DNA of 64,000 nucleotides from Macrosoma leucophasiata (taxonomy: Eukaryota > Arthropoda > Insecta > Lepidoptera > Hedylidae): contig JAWQUS010000011.1 in the NCBI GenBank assembly GCA_036365455.1, forward strand, positions 5,910,001 to 5,974,000, in the 5' to 3' direction. The position numbers were made by a program, and so were the translations under genes. Shown in pieces: positions 1-14,200 of this stretch. Positions within the stretch are counted from its first letter, which is position 1; each line of letters begins with the position of its first letter. The notes under the pieces are model-generated. The model saw only the letters and a program-made list of their open reading frames with translations. It had not been told where the DNA came from and did not search any database.

Positions 1-194
1 TCGAAATCGATTGATCCCAAGCGTCGGCTGTATCGCCGCCATGTTGAACATAGCTGAAAATAATAAAATCGTTTGAATGAAATGAAAACTCTAAAATATG
101 TTCTTGATTAAATTAATTGTATTTTTTTCGGATTTTTCGTTAATTTACCCATTTTTTGAGGACGTGTACGAACCAGAGCCGAGCTCGCAACATC
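1..194. other. No gene seen
   Basis: AT-rich edge sequence; no coding or repeat match recognised within the window. Confidence 0.5.
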
Positions 195-512
195 TCCTTT
201 GTGTATAGTCGCGTTTTTATGTGTAAAAATGGTGGGATTATTATCATAAAACATTAGATAACGTTCACGAGTGTAGGAAAGTGATATTATGAAGTGAAAA
301 GTGATTTTTCATGTTGCCTCCAAAACTTTGCAAAATCTCCGAGTAAAGTCCCCATCACTTTACTGGAGCCATCTCATCATATTCCACATGGAAGCACCCA
401 ATCATCGTCATCTTCAATGTGGATATTCATTATCATAAGAAATGAAGATAAATATTACTGAAGATTGGCTGTTAAGGACTTGAATCCATGGCCGTAAAAC
501 AATTATAAAAAA
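195..512 (+). repeat. Repeat D2 copy 1, A-tailed
   Basis: Matches 30266-30650: shared gtgtatagtcgcgttttta, cataaa.catt.gataa, gttgcctccaaaact and a final A-run. The A-tail suggests an RNA-copied element; no coding potential. Confidence 0.75.
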
Positions 513-867
513 AAAAGAACGCACACCACACACTGAGGTGCCTTAGAGCTCGCGCGCTTTACCACCGCCGCATGGCGCGGCTCCGAGGCATGCTCGGCCG
601 AGGCACCGTGCGCCCGCACAACCCTGATGCACGTCCACACTGACTGTCACGGACCAAGTATTTCGCTCACAAGACTGCATCGCCCGAGAATGCGTCCGGT
701 ATAGACGCGGCTATTTAGCAAGCAGCGACAAGTTAGAACCGCGTTTACGCGGAAAAACAGTGAAATGGTAAACCGAATAATTCGGCCGAATATTCTGTTC
801 GGTGTAGGTTAAACCGAATAATATTCGGTATTTGGTTATTCGGTGAAACTAACTATTCGGCGCATCA
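513..867. other. GC-rich spacer then AACCGAATA repeats
   Basis: 513-720 is GC-richer with no frame recognised. 768-866 holds six or so degenerate copies of accgaatatt / attcggt in both orientations, typical of a small element's terminal region. Confidence 0.4.
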
Positions 868-1115
868 CTACTACTAATATATTGGACGATAATCGAGTAC
901 TTATACTACTATTAAGTATTAATAAGTCCACTGATTCATCAGTCACCTTGTATATTACATTACTTCACTCTTTTAGGAAGGGTAAAAATACAAACAATTT
1001 ACATGGTCGCAGCAGTACTGCTAGTGGTGTAGCTAGAGGGGGCGGCCCGCACCTGGTACCACCCATTGGGGGTGATACACCACTGAATACTGCTCCCCGA
1101 GCTTCCAATTGAAAG

Positions 1116-1522
1116 TATACAGGGTTAATTGAAATTAGCACAACACCTCTCGCAGGCTTATCTACATCAATCCCAAGAATTAATTTTGTTCTACGACTTT
1201 TTGCAAATCTTGATAAAAAAACCCAAAAAAAATTAGAAAAAATGTTTTTAAAGTTCTAAATAGAATTGCCGCCGCTGTGTCATCCCGCAGACCCGCGGCC
1301 CGCTGTTCATGGCGATATTATGCCTAGAAAAGTTGCGTGGCATACCTACTTAAGCTCAGAATAAATGCCAGTTCAGAGGAAAAACTAATGTTTCTATGTG
1401 AAAATTTAAAAATTTTAACAACTTTTAATTTTAATAAGTCGTTAAACAAATTTAATGTTGTTGAGATTGATGTCGAGGCAGCTTGCAAGAGGTGATGCGC
1501 TAATTTCAATTAACCCTGTATA
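1116..1522. mobile_element. MITE with 24-bp perfect inverted repeats
   Basis: Ends 1116-1139 and 1499-1522 are exact inverse complements (tatacagggttaattg...). No transposase inside. A short-open-frame reading of its middle is chance. Confidence 0.85.
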
Positions 1523-1568
1523 GTACGCAGTGCCGATGACTTAAATAATATGGTAGTGCTTATGATTT

Positions 1569-1890
1569 AGGGTATAATAGCTCACTAAAGCCACCCGGAT
1601 CACTCATTACATCAACTCCGCTCCGTATCGCCTCGACCGCAAGCCCTCAACGCGCGGGCAACGCGCGGTCCACGCGCGGACGGCGAGTAGACCACTCGGT
1701 AACCACTAGCTTGTCTTGCGTTGACTTTGCATTGCCAACTCGCTGTTCCCAAGTGAAACGCGCGCGGTCCGCAAGTGGTTCACAAGTAAAAGCGTCGTTC
1801 ACCCGTGGACCACCCGTCGACAGCAAATGGACGCCGTAAAACGAGGCGGTGCTGGTCGGGTGTCGGGTAACTGTAGTGAGCTATGACCTT
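1569..1890. mobile_element. MITE family F, copy 1
   Basis: Inverted ends around agctcacta / tagtgagctatgacc; GC-rich body near-identical in layout to 17459-17802 (ccactcggt.accactagctt, gtggaccacccgtcgac). Non-coding. Confidence 0.8.
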
Positions 1891-2018
1891 TATACTTACT
1901 TTTCGCACGATAAGTGACGTACAGTAGGTTTTTTTGTGAGCTGAACCGCGCGCCTACAATTTTATATTTAGCGTTACATTTAAGGTGTTAAATAAAACAA
2001 ACAGCTACTTTCCTTCAC

Positions 2019-2060
2019 TTTATTCTAACTTACTCGTACACATAATAAGCAAATTTTATT
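2019..2060 (-). terminator. YL-1 polyadenylation signals
   Basis: Two AATAAA hexamers on the minus strand, at 2055-2060 and 2019-2024, lie 14 and 50 bp past the YL-1 stop. Either could direct cleavage of a short 3' UTR. Cleavage site inferred only. Confidence 0.6.
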
Positions 2061-2073
2061 ACTAAACAGTTCA

Positions 2074-2266
2074 TCATTTGATATGTATTTGAACGTAATT
2101 ACTAGCGGCGTGTTCACGGCGGTACTGCAGCCACCTCGCAAGTTGAGGTTCCGAGCGGTCACCCCGAGCTTCTAGTTGCTGGTAATACGCCGCACGTATG
2201 ATACGAAACGCGTCCACGCTGCGATACGGCAGTTTTGTAATGGGATCTATGTATCGTGCTGGCCTC
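2074..2266 (-). CDS. YL-1: YL-1 coding exon 9, C-terminus
   Basis: Residues 351-414 and stop TGA. Encodes [17 protein letters not shown] and [18 protein letters not shown], completing YL1_C (human ALYRDPVTDIPYATARAFKIIREAY). Acceptor CTACCCACAG; phase matches exon 8 (AA+G gives Lys). Lies 13.3 kb from exon 8. Confidence 0.93.
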
Positions 2267-5200
2267 CTGTGGGTAGAAAAGAGTAATTTAATTGGTTTGG
2301 TTTTCTACTAGAACTCTAGTGACGGAGCTCGCGGGCGTAGACACCGCCGCATTACCTCTATCTGCCGCCAAATGGTAGTGTTCAGCACTATCGTGTTCCG
2401 GTTAGATGGTAATGTACGGCTCTGTAATTTCCGGCACAGAGACATAACACCTAAGGCCTCAGAAGAAGAAGAAGAAGAAAGAAGAAGAAAACCTACTACC
2501 TATTAAACCTTCCCTGGAATTCCAAAAATCATTCAAAACCAAAATTAGCCAAATCGGTACAGCCGTTTCGAGTTTTAGCGAGACTAACGAACAGCAATAG
2601 ATTTTTATATTTAAAGAGATTACTATTTTAGTTAGATTCTATATTTAATGATTAGTTTATTTTTTCGGCCTAAGAATAGTCGTTCACTTGGCGAAACTAG
2701 TTGCATCTCAAGGACCGGCAGTGTACAGTCACAAAGCACGGTTGGCTTACCACAGTAGGTTTACACGGTTTACATGACACAGATCGGTTCACACACTTCA
2801 CACAGACGACTTTACATGCCGCTTCGGCATTTCGAGCCTAGTGCGATTCAGCCGCGCTTTTAATGATAAACTTATTGCACAACGATAACAGATGGCGCTA
2901 GTAGTATTTTTCATCGCGCTAGTGTTGTTATACTTTTGATGCTTAAGTTATTCTGATACGGCATCACTCGTTCCTAAGTTGTTATGCCGAATTCTGTGAT
3001 AGAAATTCGGGGTTTAACATTTTTTGATTGACGTCTACCTCTATAAGAGTGTGACGCAGATCATGCATTAAAAGGAGTCTTAAAGGACGAAAAGGTAATT
3101 AAGGGCGAGACACCTTCAAAAAAAAAGGGGAGTCCTTTCAAAAAGCAACACACTTGATATAGTCTTGATTACTTAAGAGGCGTATGGTGCTCTTATTTTA
3201 TTTCATTTTCTTGGTGTATTATTGAGTTATATTAAATGAAGTTGGTGGCATTTTGTTTGATATAGGTTTATTACAGTGCCCGTCTATAGTTCACTATAGA
3301 ATAACAGTGCGAAAACACGGCCTTTCAGTTTGCCTCCAATACTTCATCGTAAATGTTCTGGTAAAGTAGCCATACTAGCCATCGGCGGCCATCGTTTTAC
3401 TCGAATTAATGACTGTAACTCACTAGACTGACCAAAGAGCTAAAGACTGACTTAGTAAATAATAACTGACTGACTAACAGTAACTTTTACGCCGCTTAAA
3501 ATACGAATATCGTTTTACTTGATACTGGCAATATGCGTAACAGCAATGCCAAAAGATTTTTTTTTTAAATACGAGTCTATTCTCTCGCTCAAGTAGCATT
3601 AGGGAGTTTTGGCGGGAACCTTGAAAGAGGCGTATGGTGCTCTTATTTTATTTCATTTTCTTGGTGTATTTTTAAGTCATATTGAATAAAGTTGGTGGCA
3701 TTTTGTTTGATGTATAGGTTTATTACAATGCCCGTGTATAGTGAAATAGAATAACAGTGCGAAAACACGACCTTTCAGGTTGCCTCCAAAACTTCATTGT
3801 AAATGTTCTGGTAAAGTAGCCATCGCTTTACTCGAATAACTTGAGTGTAACTCACTTGACTGACATATTATATTTGATAACTTATATACTTAATACTTAC
3901 ATATTATACTTGATGACTATATTATACTAACTTTTACGCTGCTTAAATAAATACGAAATATCGTTTTACTTGACACTGGCAATATGCGTAATAGCGATGT
4001 CATAATAACAAAAAAAAAAAGTAGCTATTATAGTTTTAGATACTAGATGGCGTTAAATTACAATACGGGCTCGAAATCAAATACATATTCTATTTATGAT
4101 CGTTTGAATTACGATGTAAAGTTTACTATAATAAAAAAATAGACGAACGTGTTAAATTAAATTTTACTATCGTTAAACTCTAGACGCGACGGGTACAAAT
4201 ATTTGAAGGGGTTGACCCATTTTAGATTTATTTTAGAACTTTCTAGATGCCTTTTAACAGCGAGTTTTTTTTTAATTTTAATGAGGTAACGTGATTAGCT
4301 TGTTATCAGAAAAACAGAAATGTACATCAATTCGGTTAACCCGCACCGCAGTAGTACTCGAGTTTAAAGGGTAATAACATAGAGCAACACCGGAGGGGAG
4401 TAGCCATATGCAGGCTTTCCCCTCTGTCAAAGTACAAGCCCAAATGGTCCTATACCTGTCGCCTAGATGATTAAATGTGTGCGGGAAATTGTTTCTGTAT
4501 TTTGTTAAAGTCAAGGTGTGAGTTTCGTAGTAATAAACGATTTTTGTAGTGTGCGTGTGTGCATTTTCCCACTAAAAATGACACACTGTTTTGCATCGGT
4601 AATACACGCTATGGCTACTCCCCTCCAGTCCGCCGCGACCGGTGGGCCGCGTTGCTCTATGGGTAGTAACGACATCACTTACTGGTACCTGGCCCTTGTT
4701 TAATCAATTTCATTTCTAGCCATACAATACAGGGCATACTAGTGTTGAGTAGGACTTACAAGAGGCCTTACATTTGTCCCGGACAAAACCTGACATTGTA
4801 AGGACGCGACAAAAATATAATTTGTACTGCTTCAAATATTAAGACGCGTTACTCTTTGCTTTTGTACTCTTACGTAGTGTGTCACGTGTGTGACTAAGAC
4901 AAAAAGTGTAACGTGATTGGTTTGAGGTGAGGACAATGAGACTACTACTACTCCTCAAAACAGACCAATAAGCGCCGCGTATTAAAATGTCGCCGCGTAT
5001 GTAATCTTTGCTCTTTTGTACTCTTAAGTCAAGTGTGACGTGTGTGACTAGGGCAAAGAATGTACTACCACATAGGGTACGTTCGACCAAACGACCCCAA
5101 CGATCGCGACCACGACCGCTGAAATTGTCGTTCCACTATCGCAAAAATACCGCGGGCGTTGAGCCAGTCCACTTCATTATAATAATAAAATTTATTGACA

Positions 5201-8200
5201 TTGTTTAATTTTATAAAAAATTACTTAACTTTTAATTTAAACAAAACCTACAAATTACAAAACCAATCTTAGCTCAATCATTAAAAATATAAATATCTCT
5301 CGATATTCATCTTATTAACACTATGTTTAGTAGGTACAAACAAGTCCATTCTGTCACTTCAAAATCTTCAAATGTATCGCATGACAAAATTTGTCCTGTC
5401 CCTTACAAAATGTGAGTCAGACACACTTTGAAAGAGCCAGTACAAATTTTGTCTCTCGACAAATTTTGTCATGTTACTTCAAATGCACCGCGACGCGTCA
5501 AATCACTTCGCCGCCTCGCCACGTCAAATCTCTTCGCCGCCTCGCCGCGTCGGCGGCCTCGCGTTACGTCATCGCCTCACGTAATTGGAGTGGGACAAAG
5601 TACTGGCTCAGTACAAAAAAGAGGCTCCTCTTACAAACTCATTCTGAAAGCGTGTCCTACATAACACTAGGGCATACAGCGTCACTCTCTTCACAGAGGT
5701 GGACGACAACAAAAAATGTTAAACCCCGAATTACTATCACATAATTCGGCAAAACAACTTAGGAAAGAACGCGACCGGAACAGAATTACTTACCCTTCAG
5801 AATAATAACAACACTAACGCGATGTTAAATGCTACTAGCGCCATCTGTTATCGCAACACAATATTTTAATTAAAATAATATTTAAGACAGCGCAGCATTG
5901 CCGTTTAGTATGTATTTCTGAGTTTATCCTGCTCTAGTCTAATATCCATTCTTTTGTTTATTTTTCGTTATAAAATGTGATCGTCATTTTTCAAACGAGC
6001 CTTGTATGACATAATATAAAATATATTTAATTAGAATATCCTAGACCGAACTCCAAGAATTGAATTCGATAAATAAACTATGTTAGATTATGTATTGTGT
6101 GCTGTGTAAGAATGATTTTGCGCTCCCACTACCTGTCATCCCACCGCAATAAATTCCTCCAATTACGGAATCCTTTAACAATGGACAGATACGCGAAGGC
6201 ACGAAAAGTGACAGCCAATCAAAAAAACAATTATTGCCCGGGACCTTTTAGACTTGTTTATAGAAGGTTATCAACCATTCTCTCTAGTGGAAGAAAAGGC
6301 ATTCAAAAAGTTCGCTAGTTGGATACCAGGGTATGTTTTGCCAAGCAGAAAAACAATTTCAAACATTATGATTCCCGCGCTTTACGAGCAGACTAAACAA
6401 AACGTACATGAAGAACTCAATTTTGTGAGGTCTAGTGATCATGTAAAATTGTAATTGACTACTGACTTGTGGGCTTCGCGCGCCAACGAAAGCTACCTTG
6501 CCGTAACTGGACACTACATAACTAAACAATTTGAGTAAAAGTCATTACTCATTCAGTGTTCACAATTTGAAGAAGCTCATAGTAGCATTAACATTCAAGA
6601 AAAATTACTTGATATAGTCAATGAATAGGACCTGCGCTTTAAAATAAACTTTGCAGTATCTGATAATGCCGCAAATATACAAAAAGCTATATCTGCAATT
6701 GGCTGGAAGCATTGCGGTTGTTATGGGTACACCTTAAATTTAATAGTGCAAGATGTCATTAAAACCGTCGCCATCAACCTAGAGAAAATAAAAAAAAAAA
6801 TTGTACGACACTTTAAGACCAGCACCACTGCTCTTGAAAAACTTTTGAAGGCCCAAACATTAGAAAATCGTGATGTTATACCTAAACGTTTAGTGCAAGA
6901 AGTGCCCACGAGGTGGAAATCCACCTGCTCTAAGATCGACAGATTTGTTGAACTGCAACAATTTGTCAAAGCCACCGTCGCAGTCTTGAACAAAAATTAA
7001 AACCACCTATCTCTAATGAAGAATGGAAGCTACGAGTATATGAAGATATAAGAAAAAATCTTAAGCCATTTGACGATGCTCCAAAGTCTTTGAGTGGAGA
7101 GAACTATATGACTGGTAGCTCTGTAATAGTAATGACAAGATGCCTCATAATAGCATGTAACAAATTAATGGTAGAAAACTTTTGTCCAGCTGCTATTACA
7201 GTTGTTACCGACTTAAAGAACGGGCTAGAGAATCGTTTTGTAGCCATTGAGAAGAGTCGTACATTTTTAATATGCACGTTCCTAGACCCGCGTTACAAAA
7301 TGAATGTTTTTGCAGATCAAAATATATATGTATCTTCACCCCAGGTCCCTAACGGGGTAGGCAGAGAGTGTAGAGCGCCAGATATCCCGGTTCTGACAAA
7401 CCTCTCGTGCCTCGTCTACTTTCATCATTCTCTTCATACATGCACGCCGATTCCTAAGACTTTTGATCCCACCATCAGACAGAACTCGACCTATTTGGTC
7501 ATGGTAGGTCAGTCTTGGTCTTCCTGGGCCTCTGCAACCATCCACATTCGCATTGTATATCTGTTTAGTCATTCGCTCATTCGACATTTTTTCTATATGC
7601 TCGAACCATCGGAGCATGCCTTTTTTCATTTTTACACCGATACTGTCACACAAAGCCTCTTTCTTACATCTTCATTACGAACGCGATCGGTGAGTGATAC
7701 ACCGCAGATCTTGCGCAATGATCTCATTTCGACCGCGTTCAACTTACTTTCATGCTCTTTTCTGCATACCCAGCTCTCGCTTCTTCGTAAGTACAGCATT
7801 ATGTACGGCTAGTCGCGCCCGCTGGCTGAGATGTTTAGATTGTAGCAGCTTACCCAACGCTCCATTCACGCAATTCCCAGCAAGCACTCTTCTTTCTATG
7901 TCAGTGGTGTACCTACCATCCTTGCTAAAAGCACATCCAAGATATACAATTTCATCCACCTGTTCTAACACTGCATCATCTACTACTACCCTTGCATTTG
8001 TTCTCTGCTCATCTCTTTCAAATACTAATACTTTAGTTTTATCCACATTCAATTGTAAGCCTTTCTCCATACAATCCTCTTTCATGACTGTGACTAGTGC
8101 TTGTAGCCCAGATGGTGTAGAGCTAACAATTACCGCATCATCTGCGTAAAGCAGACAGTTCACCACTAAGTCACCCATACGCACTCCCACATCCATCAAC

Positions 8201-11200
8201 TTCACCCTCTGGAGGCATTTGTCCAGATATATGATAAACAGCCTAGATCAAAATAATGCGAAATTAATTAAAAAATCCAAGAAATGGTCATGGACCTCAT
8301 TCGTACACAAAACCCTGAGCAAGTATCAGCGCCATCCTCGTCAAACCAACTCAAAGACCCTTTCTCGCCATGGACAATTTTAAACGATATTGTTGGTACA
8401 CAACAAGCAGTCGGAACTCCACTCTCGAAGGCTATAAAAGAAGTAGATACATATTTAAGCGACGAAATGTTGGCTGTATTCAACAGTCAAGGAAAATGGA
8501 ATTGTCCCTTGGAATCATCGTTTTACGTATCTCAACCTGACAAAGCTGTTTCAGTGCTATGGCAATATCATGGCGACTTCCGTTCCATGTGAACGAATTT
8601 TTAGTAAGACGGGCCTGACGATAGGTGAACGTAGGACCCGATTGACATCAAACAAAGTGTCTCAATTAACATTTTTGGATGTTAATTTGAAAACTGCCTC
8701 GGTAGCCTAGTGGTAGCAGGCCACTACTACTACGCTGAGGTCCTGGGTTCGATTCCCTGGTAAGGGGTTATCAGAGATAATGGTGAAAAAGCCTTTATCT
8801 CTGGTTCTATTGGGATTTTTCCATTTTCTGGAAATTTCCCAGTACCTCAAAGTTTGGTAATGTGCCCGGAGATGTCAACAGGCTCGCCACCTGTTACATG
8901 GGCCAAAACGTAACTGGCGAATCGTGGGTGTTTGCATGTATGCTTGAATGCATGCATTTACCTCTGCCTACCCCTTCGGGGATTACAGGCGTGAAGTTAC
9001 GTAATTTGAACACGAAAAATAATTGTAAAAAATAATTTAAGAAAGATAATGTAATTAGTAATTATTGTATATTAGATTTGATTATGTATATACAATGAAC
9101 TTTGAAATGCGCCTGCTATTTGTATACTGTTACTTTCCATAATAATTTTATTAATAGCATTATGCCTGATCAAGGCAAGCAGCCAGTCCTAAGCCTGGAT
9201 AAAGCATGAAGGAAATTTCATTGTATTTAGTATTATAGTATTTAAATGCTATATTATAGTACAAGCGGTGTCCACGACTTCATCTGCATAGATGAAATGA
9301 ACAATAATTTTATTAAATTCTATGCGGATGAAGTCGGAGGCACAACTAGTCTAAATTAAAAACGTTTATAGACCGCATTCAACTCTGTTTAAAAGTTTTG
9401 TAGCAAAAGTTGACGACCCGGTTAGTCCAGCGGTGTGAGATGACAGTTTGATTCGAAGGGTCGCGGGTTCGATCCCCGCACCGAATAAATATTTGTATGG
9501 CCTACAGATATTTGTTTCGAGTCTGGGTGTTTGTGTATGTGTTGTATGTGTACAACGGCACCCACGACACAGGTTTATACCTACTGTGTGGCTGTAAGTG
9601 TTAGCGTATTTTATTTATTGATTTAACTATTTAGAGTGCTTGAAGTAAATTTTCAATTGAACATAACTTCTTTCCCTAAAGCGATTTTGACGAAGTTTTG
9701 ACAACGCTCCTAATTATACGAGGGTGGATCCAAAAGTTCGTGGCCCAAACCACAAGGAGACATGACATCTTTTTAAATTTACCGTCATTTGTTAGTAAAA
9801 TGTATGAAATAAACTTGTTGAAAAATATTTCATTAATTCATGCATCCTTGACGGTAAACGGTCAGCGTAATCAACATAATCGACTAAATTTCAAAACTAG
9901 TCCACGAAATAAACTAGTCGAAAAATAGACTGCTTCATAAACTCATATATCGTGGACGGTAAACGGTCAAACAACATAATCGACTACATTTCAAAACTAG
10001 TCCACGAAATAAACTAGTCGAAAAATAGACTGCTTCATAAACTGTTTTTTCGACTAGTTTATAGTTCACGGTAAACGGTCTCGTTGCATTGACGTGAAAG
10101 CCGTCGAGCCGTCGAGTCCGTCGACGACCCACGTCTAATCAGTACTCAGTAACTTATAGATCGTCCCACTCTTCACAGAGGGTAGACGACAGTCAAAAAA
10201 CTATTATATGACCTGAATTACTGACACGTAATTCGGCATAACACCTTAGAAAGATCAAGGCCGGGCCAAAACTTTATTATGCCTCAAATGTTAACAACAC
10301 TAGTGCGATGTTAAATACTACTAGCGCCATCTGTTTTCGTAACAGAGACAGCCAAATAGAGTACGGGCGATGCACACCATCAAGCCGTGCAAATGGAGTT
10401 TTGGCGGGAACCTTGAATGAGGCGTGTGGTCCTCTTATTTTATTTCATTTTCTTGGTGTATTTTTGCGTTATATTTAATAAAGTTAGTGGCATTTTGTTT
10501 TATATAGGCTGATTACAGTTTCCGTGTATAGTGAAATAGAATAATAGTGCGAAAAAACGTCCTTTCGGGTTGCCTCCAAAACTTTATTGTAAATGTTCTG
10601 GTAAAGTAGCCATCGCTTTACTCGTATTATTGACTGTGACGGACTGATCAATGATAAATTGTCTGACTGACTCAGACTATTACGCTGCTTATTACGAATA
10701 CGAAATATCGTTTTACTTGACACTGGCAATATGCGTAATAGCGATGCCATAATATTAATTCTAAAAAAAAACGCATTGATAGGTAAAGTAAGTTAACGGC
10801 GTTTAACATACACATTACACATAACTTTATTGAATCAATAACTATTAACTATAACTAATGGAAACATAACTCTATGCTTAGTTTGTCAAATCTTTCCTTC
10901 ACATTTATTGCATTGCTTTATGGTAGCAGTAGCGCCACAAATCGGGCAGGACTTCAGTAGCTCAATTGGAAGAGCGGCTGGACTAGATTCCCAGTAGGCC
11001 GCGAGTTCGAGTCTCGCCTGAAGTCAAATTTTTCTTTCCATTTTTCTTTAATAAAATATATTTCACAAGCATGTGTTAATGCGAAATAATAATATAACAA
11101 TGAATAAAGATTCTCGAATAATTGTTATTACTATACATACATTTAGGTACCTAATTTCGTACTTGTGCTTTGTGCGCTATGAGCCAAAATAAAGCAATAA

Positions 11201-14200
11201 ATAAAAAAAATGTTTTTTTTTTATATTAGTATTAGAATTATAAAATAACAAGTAATTTAAGTATAGAACTTTAGTCAATAGCAGCTGGTAACGTTTGTCA
11301 CATGAACCATGCTATTTAGACTGTGACGTGATTGACGTGACAAAGTCACGGTGATAAATCACTGTGATTTTTTAGGAATGTAACGACGGTCACTGCGATT
11401 CCAAAGTAACGCTCAGTCAGACCGCTACTCACTCACTACTCAGCGTCAGAAGTAACTTATAGAGATGGGACGTATTTGTGCGACCAGGTTTTTGCACCAG
11501 GTATTTGCTAACAAGTGCGTCAACCTGGTACGAGTAAGAAATACTCGCAAGACTTTGAAAGTATTTTATTCCACAAAGCATAATGTACTCTATGAACACA
11601 CCTTTCGTACGAGATTCGTTAAACTCGTGTTGCTCGCTTCGGGGCTGTAAAAAAGTATTTTTTTGCTTAAGCGATTGTGACTCGTATATGTATTAAAACT
11701 GAGTTCAATTTCCTATGAAAGTATTTTTGAAAGTATTAACTAGCCTCCGCAATCAAGTCCCTAAATACTTGCGGCATGGAAGTATTTTTTCTATTTAAAC
11801 AATTGTGATGCGTATTTGTATCGATTCAAAGTTCAATTTCAATCGTTTGTCTGTGAGACTTTTGGTAGTTGCAGACACGGGTCACGAATGCGCTCGTCCG
11901 GCTCGTCTTTTGTATATTTTTAAACTTTGTATGTAATGCCTGTTTTGGTTATTGTGACCCTGTTTTTTTTTTATAAATAAGATTTATTAGCTATTTTTAC
12001 AAAAAAATATATTTAAAAATCAATAATTACTTCAACGACGCGGCGATTCTTTTTCTCAAAAATAAAACATTACATACTTTTTTATTAAAATGTATGTTAT
12101 TATTCCCCATAAAATCCTAACTTATCACGCAAAATATAAAAAGTCTAAAAATCGAATCATTTTCAATGGGAGATAATTGTGGTTTAATTTAATCTTTCAA
12201 TCCGAAGCGGGAAGCTAGGTCTTTCCCCTTTCCGGCAAACACAACATCCAAGTAGATTAAAACATATTTTGGATAACTTGCGCGCGAAATAAGAAGTGAC
12301 GTTAGTCAATTTATTGGATTGTTTGTAAAGTAAATTTAAAATCTTTATGTATATATTAAAAGCATTGATTTTGATAAAGATCGATACATTTTTGCGACCA
12401 GAAAAGCGAATTTATTGAAATCGAAATGGCGTCCGAAGTCAATCACGGTATGGAGTGTAGAGATAAGGAGTTAAGGAGTACCATCGAGATATGATTTTTG
12501 TTTAACTGTTGTTTAATGCGTTAAGTGAATTGAGTTTTCATTCCAATTTAAACATATTTTGCTAGCACAGTGTTTCAAGACATTGCTAAGCAATTTATTT
12601 TGTGTACATTAGAAATTTAAAAAAAAAATGGGGAAGAAAAATTTGTCTTCGGGCAGGAATCGACCCCAGGATAACCAGTCCAGCCGCTTTACCTCTAAGC
12701 TACCGAAGTAGCTGCCAGCCCAGCCAGCCCGAACTCAAATTTTTCTTTCCCATTTTTTTTTAATTTCTAAAGTTTACTCGCATGTGTTATGTGAAAAATA
12801 AAATATTTCAATGTATTTTCTATTGCTTTAATGATTTCCAAATAATTAAAGCACAATTCGTAAAGTGCACCATGCTACCATGCACCACATCGATGCGGAA
12901 AACTTAACTCTGCACCATCTACACTCCATAGGTCACGGCTCGCGGTTGACACATTCCGCCAGATGTGCAAGAGATGGCGCGTCGAGTCGCTTCGAGGCGC
13001 GTTGAATTTCGCGGTATTCGTACGATAAGAAATATTGTGTTGCTATTGGACGCTGTATTTGACACTGTGATCGAGACTAGGTTTCTCATTGGTTAATCTT
13101 CCTCTCCCTTACGCGCGTTCAGAAACCGGATTTTTTACTCAAATTTTATGTACTTAGGTTTTATGTAATATTTATTAATTAAGTTCTTTATTTGTATTTT
13201 ACTTAAACTTAGTTAGATGTTAATTAAATAAAATCCATGGAAATATATAAATCTGTACTGTGTTTAAACATTTAAAAACAAAATATTTCTACTAAAACTT
13301 AACAAGTTTAAAACGCACCAAATACTTGAAAGCATGAAAGTTTTTTTTTTCATACGTTTGTGACCCATATTCCTTAGAGAACAGAATTCAATTTCCTATG
13401 AAAGTATTTTTACGAGTCTTTGAAGTTCTTACGAGTATCCGAAACCGGGGCTGTTTAAGTATTTTTGTGTGTAAGCGATTGTGACTCGTATATGTATGGA
13501 ACTGAGGTCAATTTCCAATGAAAGTATTTTTGAAAGTATTTACCAGACTCCGCAACCAATTAAATACTTGCGGGCATGAGTCTTTTTCAGTTTAAGCGAC
13601 TGTCATCCATATTTTCATGCGAAAAGAGTTCAATTACTTAATAAAATATTTTTGTTTCAAGTATATGCAAGTATTTTTTTGGTAAACCTGGGGCATCGTG
13701 TTGTTATTAACTTCACGCCAGTATTCCCCGAAGAGGTAGGTAGAGGTAAATGCAATGATACATGCCCACGAATCGACGTATTATTAATAATTGTATTTTT
13801 TTCCCCTGAAAGTACCTATACTGCAAAAACACTTTCAAGTATTTTTTATCAGGTTTTTGGCACTGGTCTTTTATGATGGACGTACATGGTCACCCTGGTA
13901 CCTTTTTTCTAGGAATGTGAAAAAATAATCGATTATTTAAAAAATCGATTAATTTTTCTGAATAATCGATTTATTTGTTCGTTTTTTTTCACAATAATAA
14001 TCGATTTTGAATCGATTTAAATTTTTGCTATTTTACGTAATGCTTTCGATTTTTTTTTAGTTTTTTAATAGATTATTAATTTATTTCGTAGTTTCCCATT
14101 GTTCTTTTATTAAATTAACAGCAACTCAATATTATTTTCAACGCCTTGAAAACATTATATAACTCAATCGGTTTTGAATTGAATAGACTGTGGTTTTTTA

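Larger units (their letters stand above)
2880..5867. repeat. Composite bounded by long inverted repeats (family M)
   Basis: About 170 bp at 2880-3053 is repeated inverted at 5690-5867 (gataacagatggcgctag... / ...ctagcgccatctgttatcg). Between them lie two D-family copies, a MITE E copy and local duplications. Could be one large foldback element or two M copies in opposite orientation. Confidence 0.6.

Noticed and set aside
7090..8149. Long plus-strand open frames of 240 and 151 codons
   Set aside because: Most of their length is the antisense of the LINE reverse transcriptase; only the first 75 codons (about 7090-7318) are hAT sequence.
10950..11025. Functional tRNA gene
   Set aside because: Cloverleaf arms are good, but the anticodon loop is nine bases and the unit recurs with a shared repeat flank.
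12426..12452. Possible first exon MASEVNH followed by a GTATGG donor
   Set aside because: Only seven codons, no downstream exon on the plus strand, and it lies in a repeat-like core.
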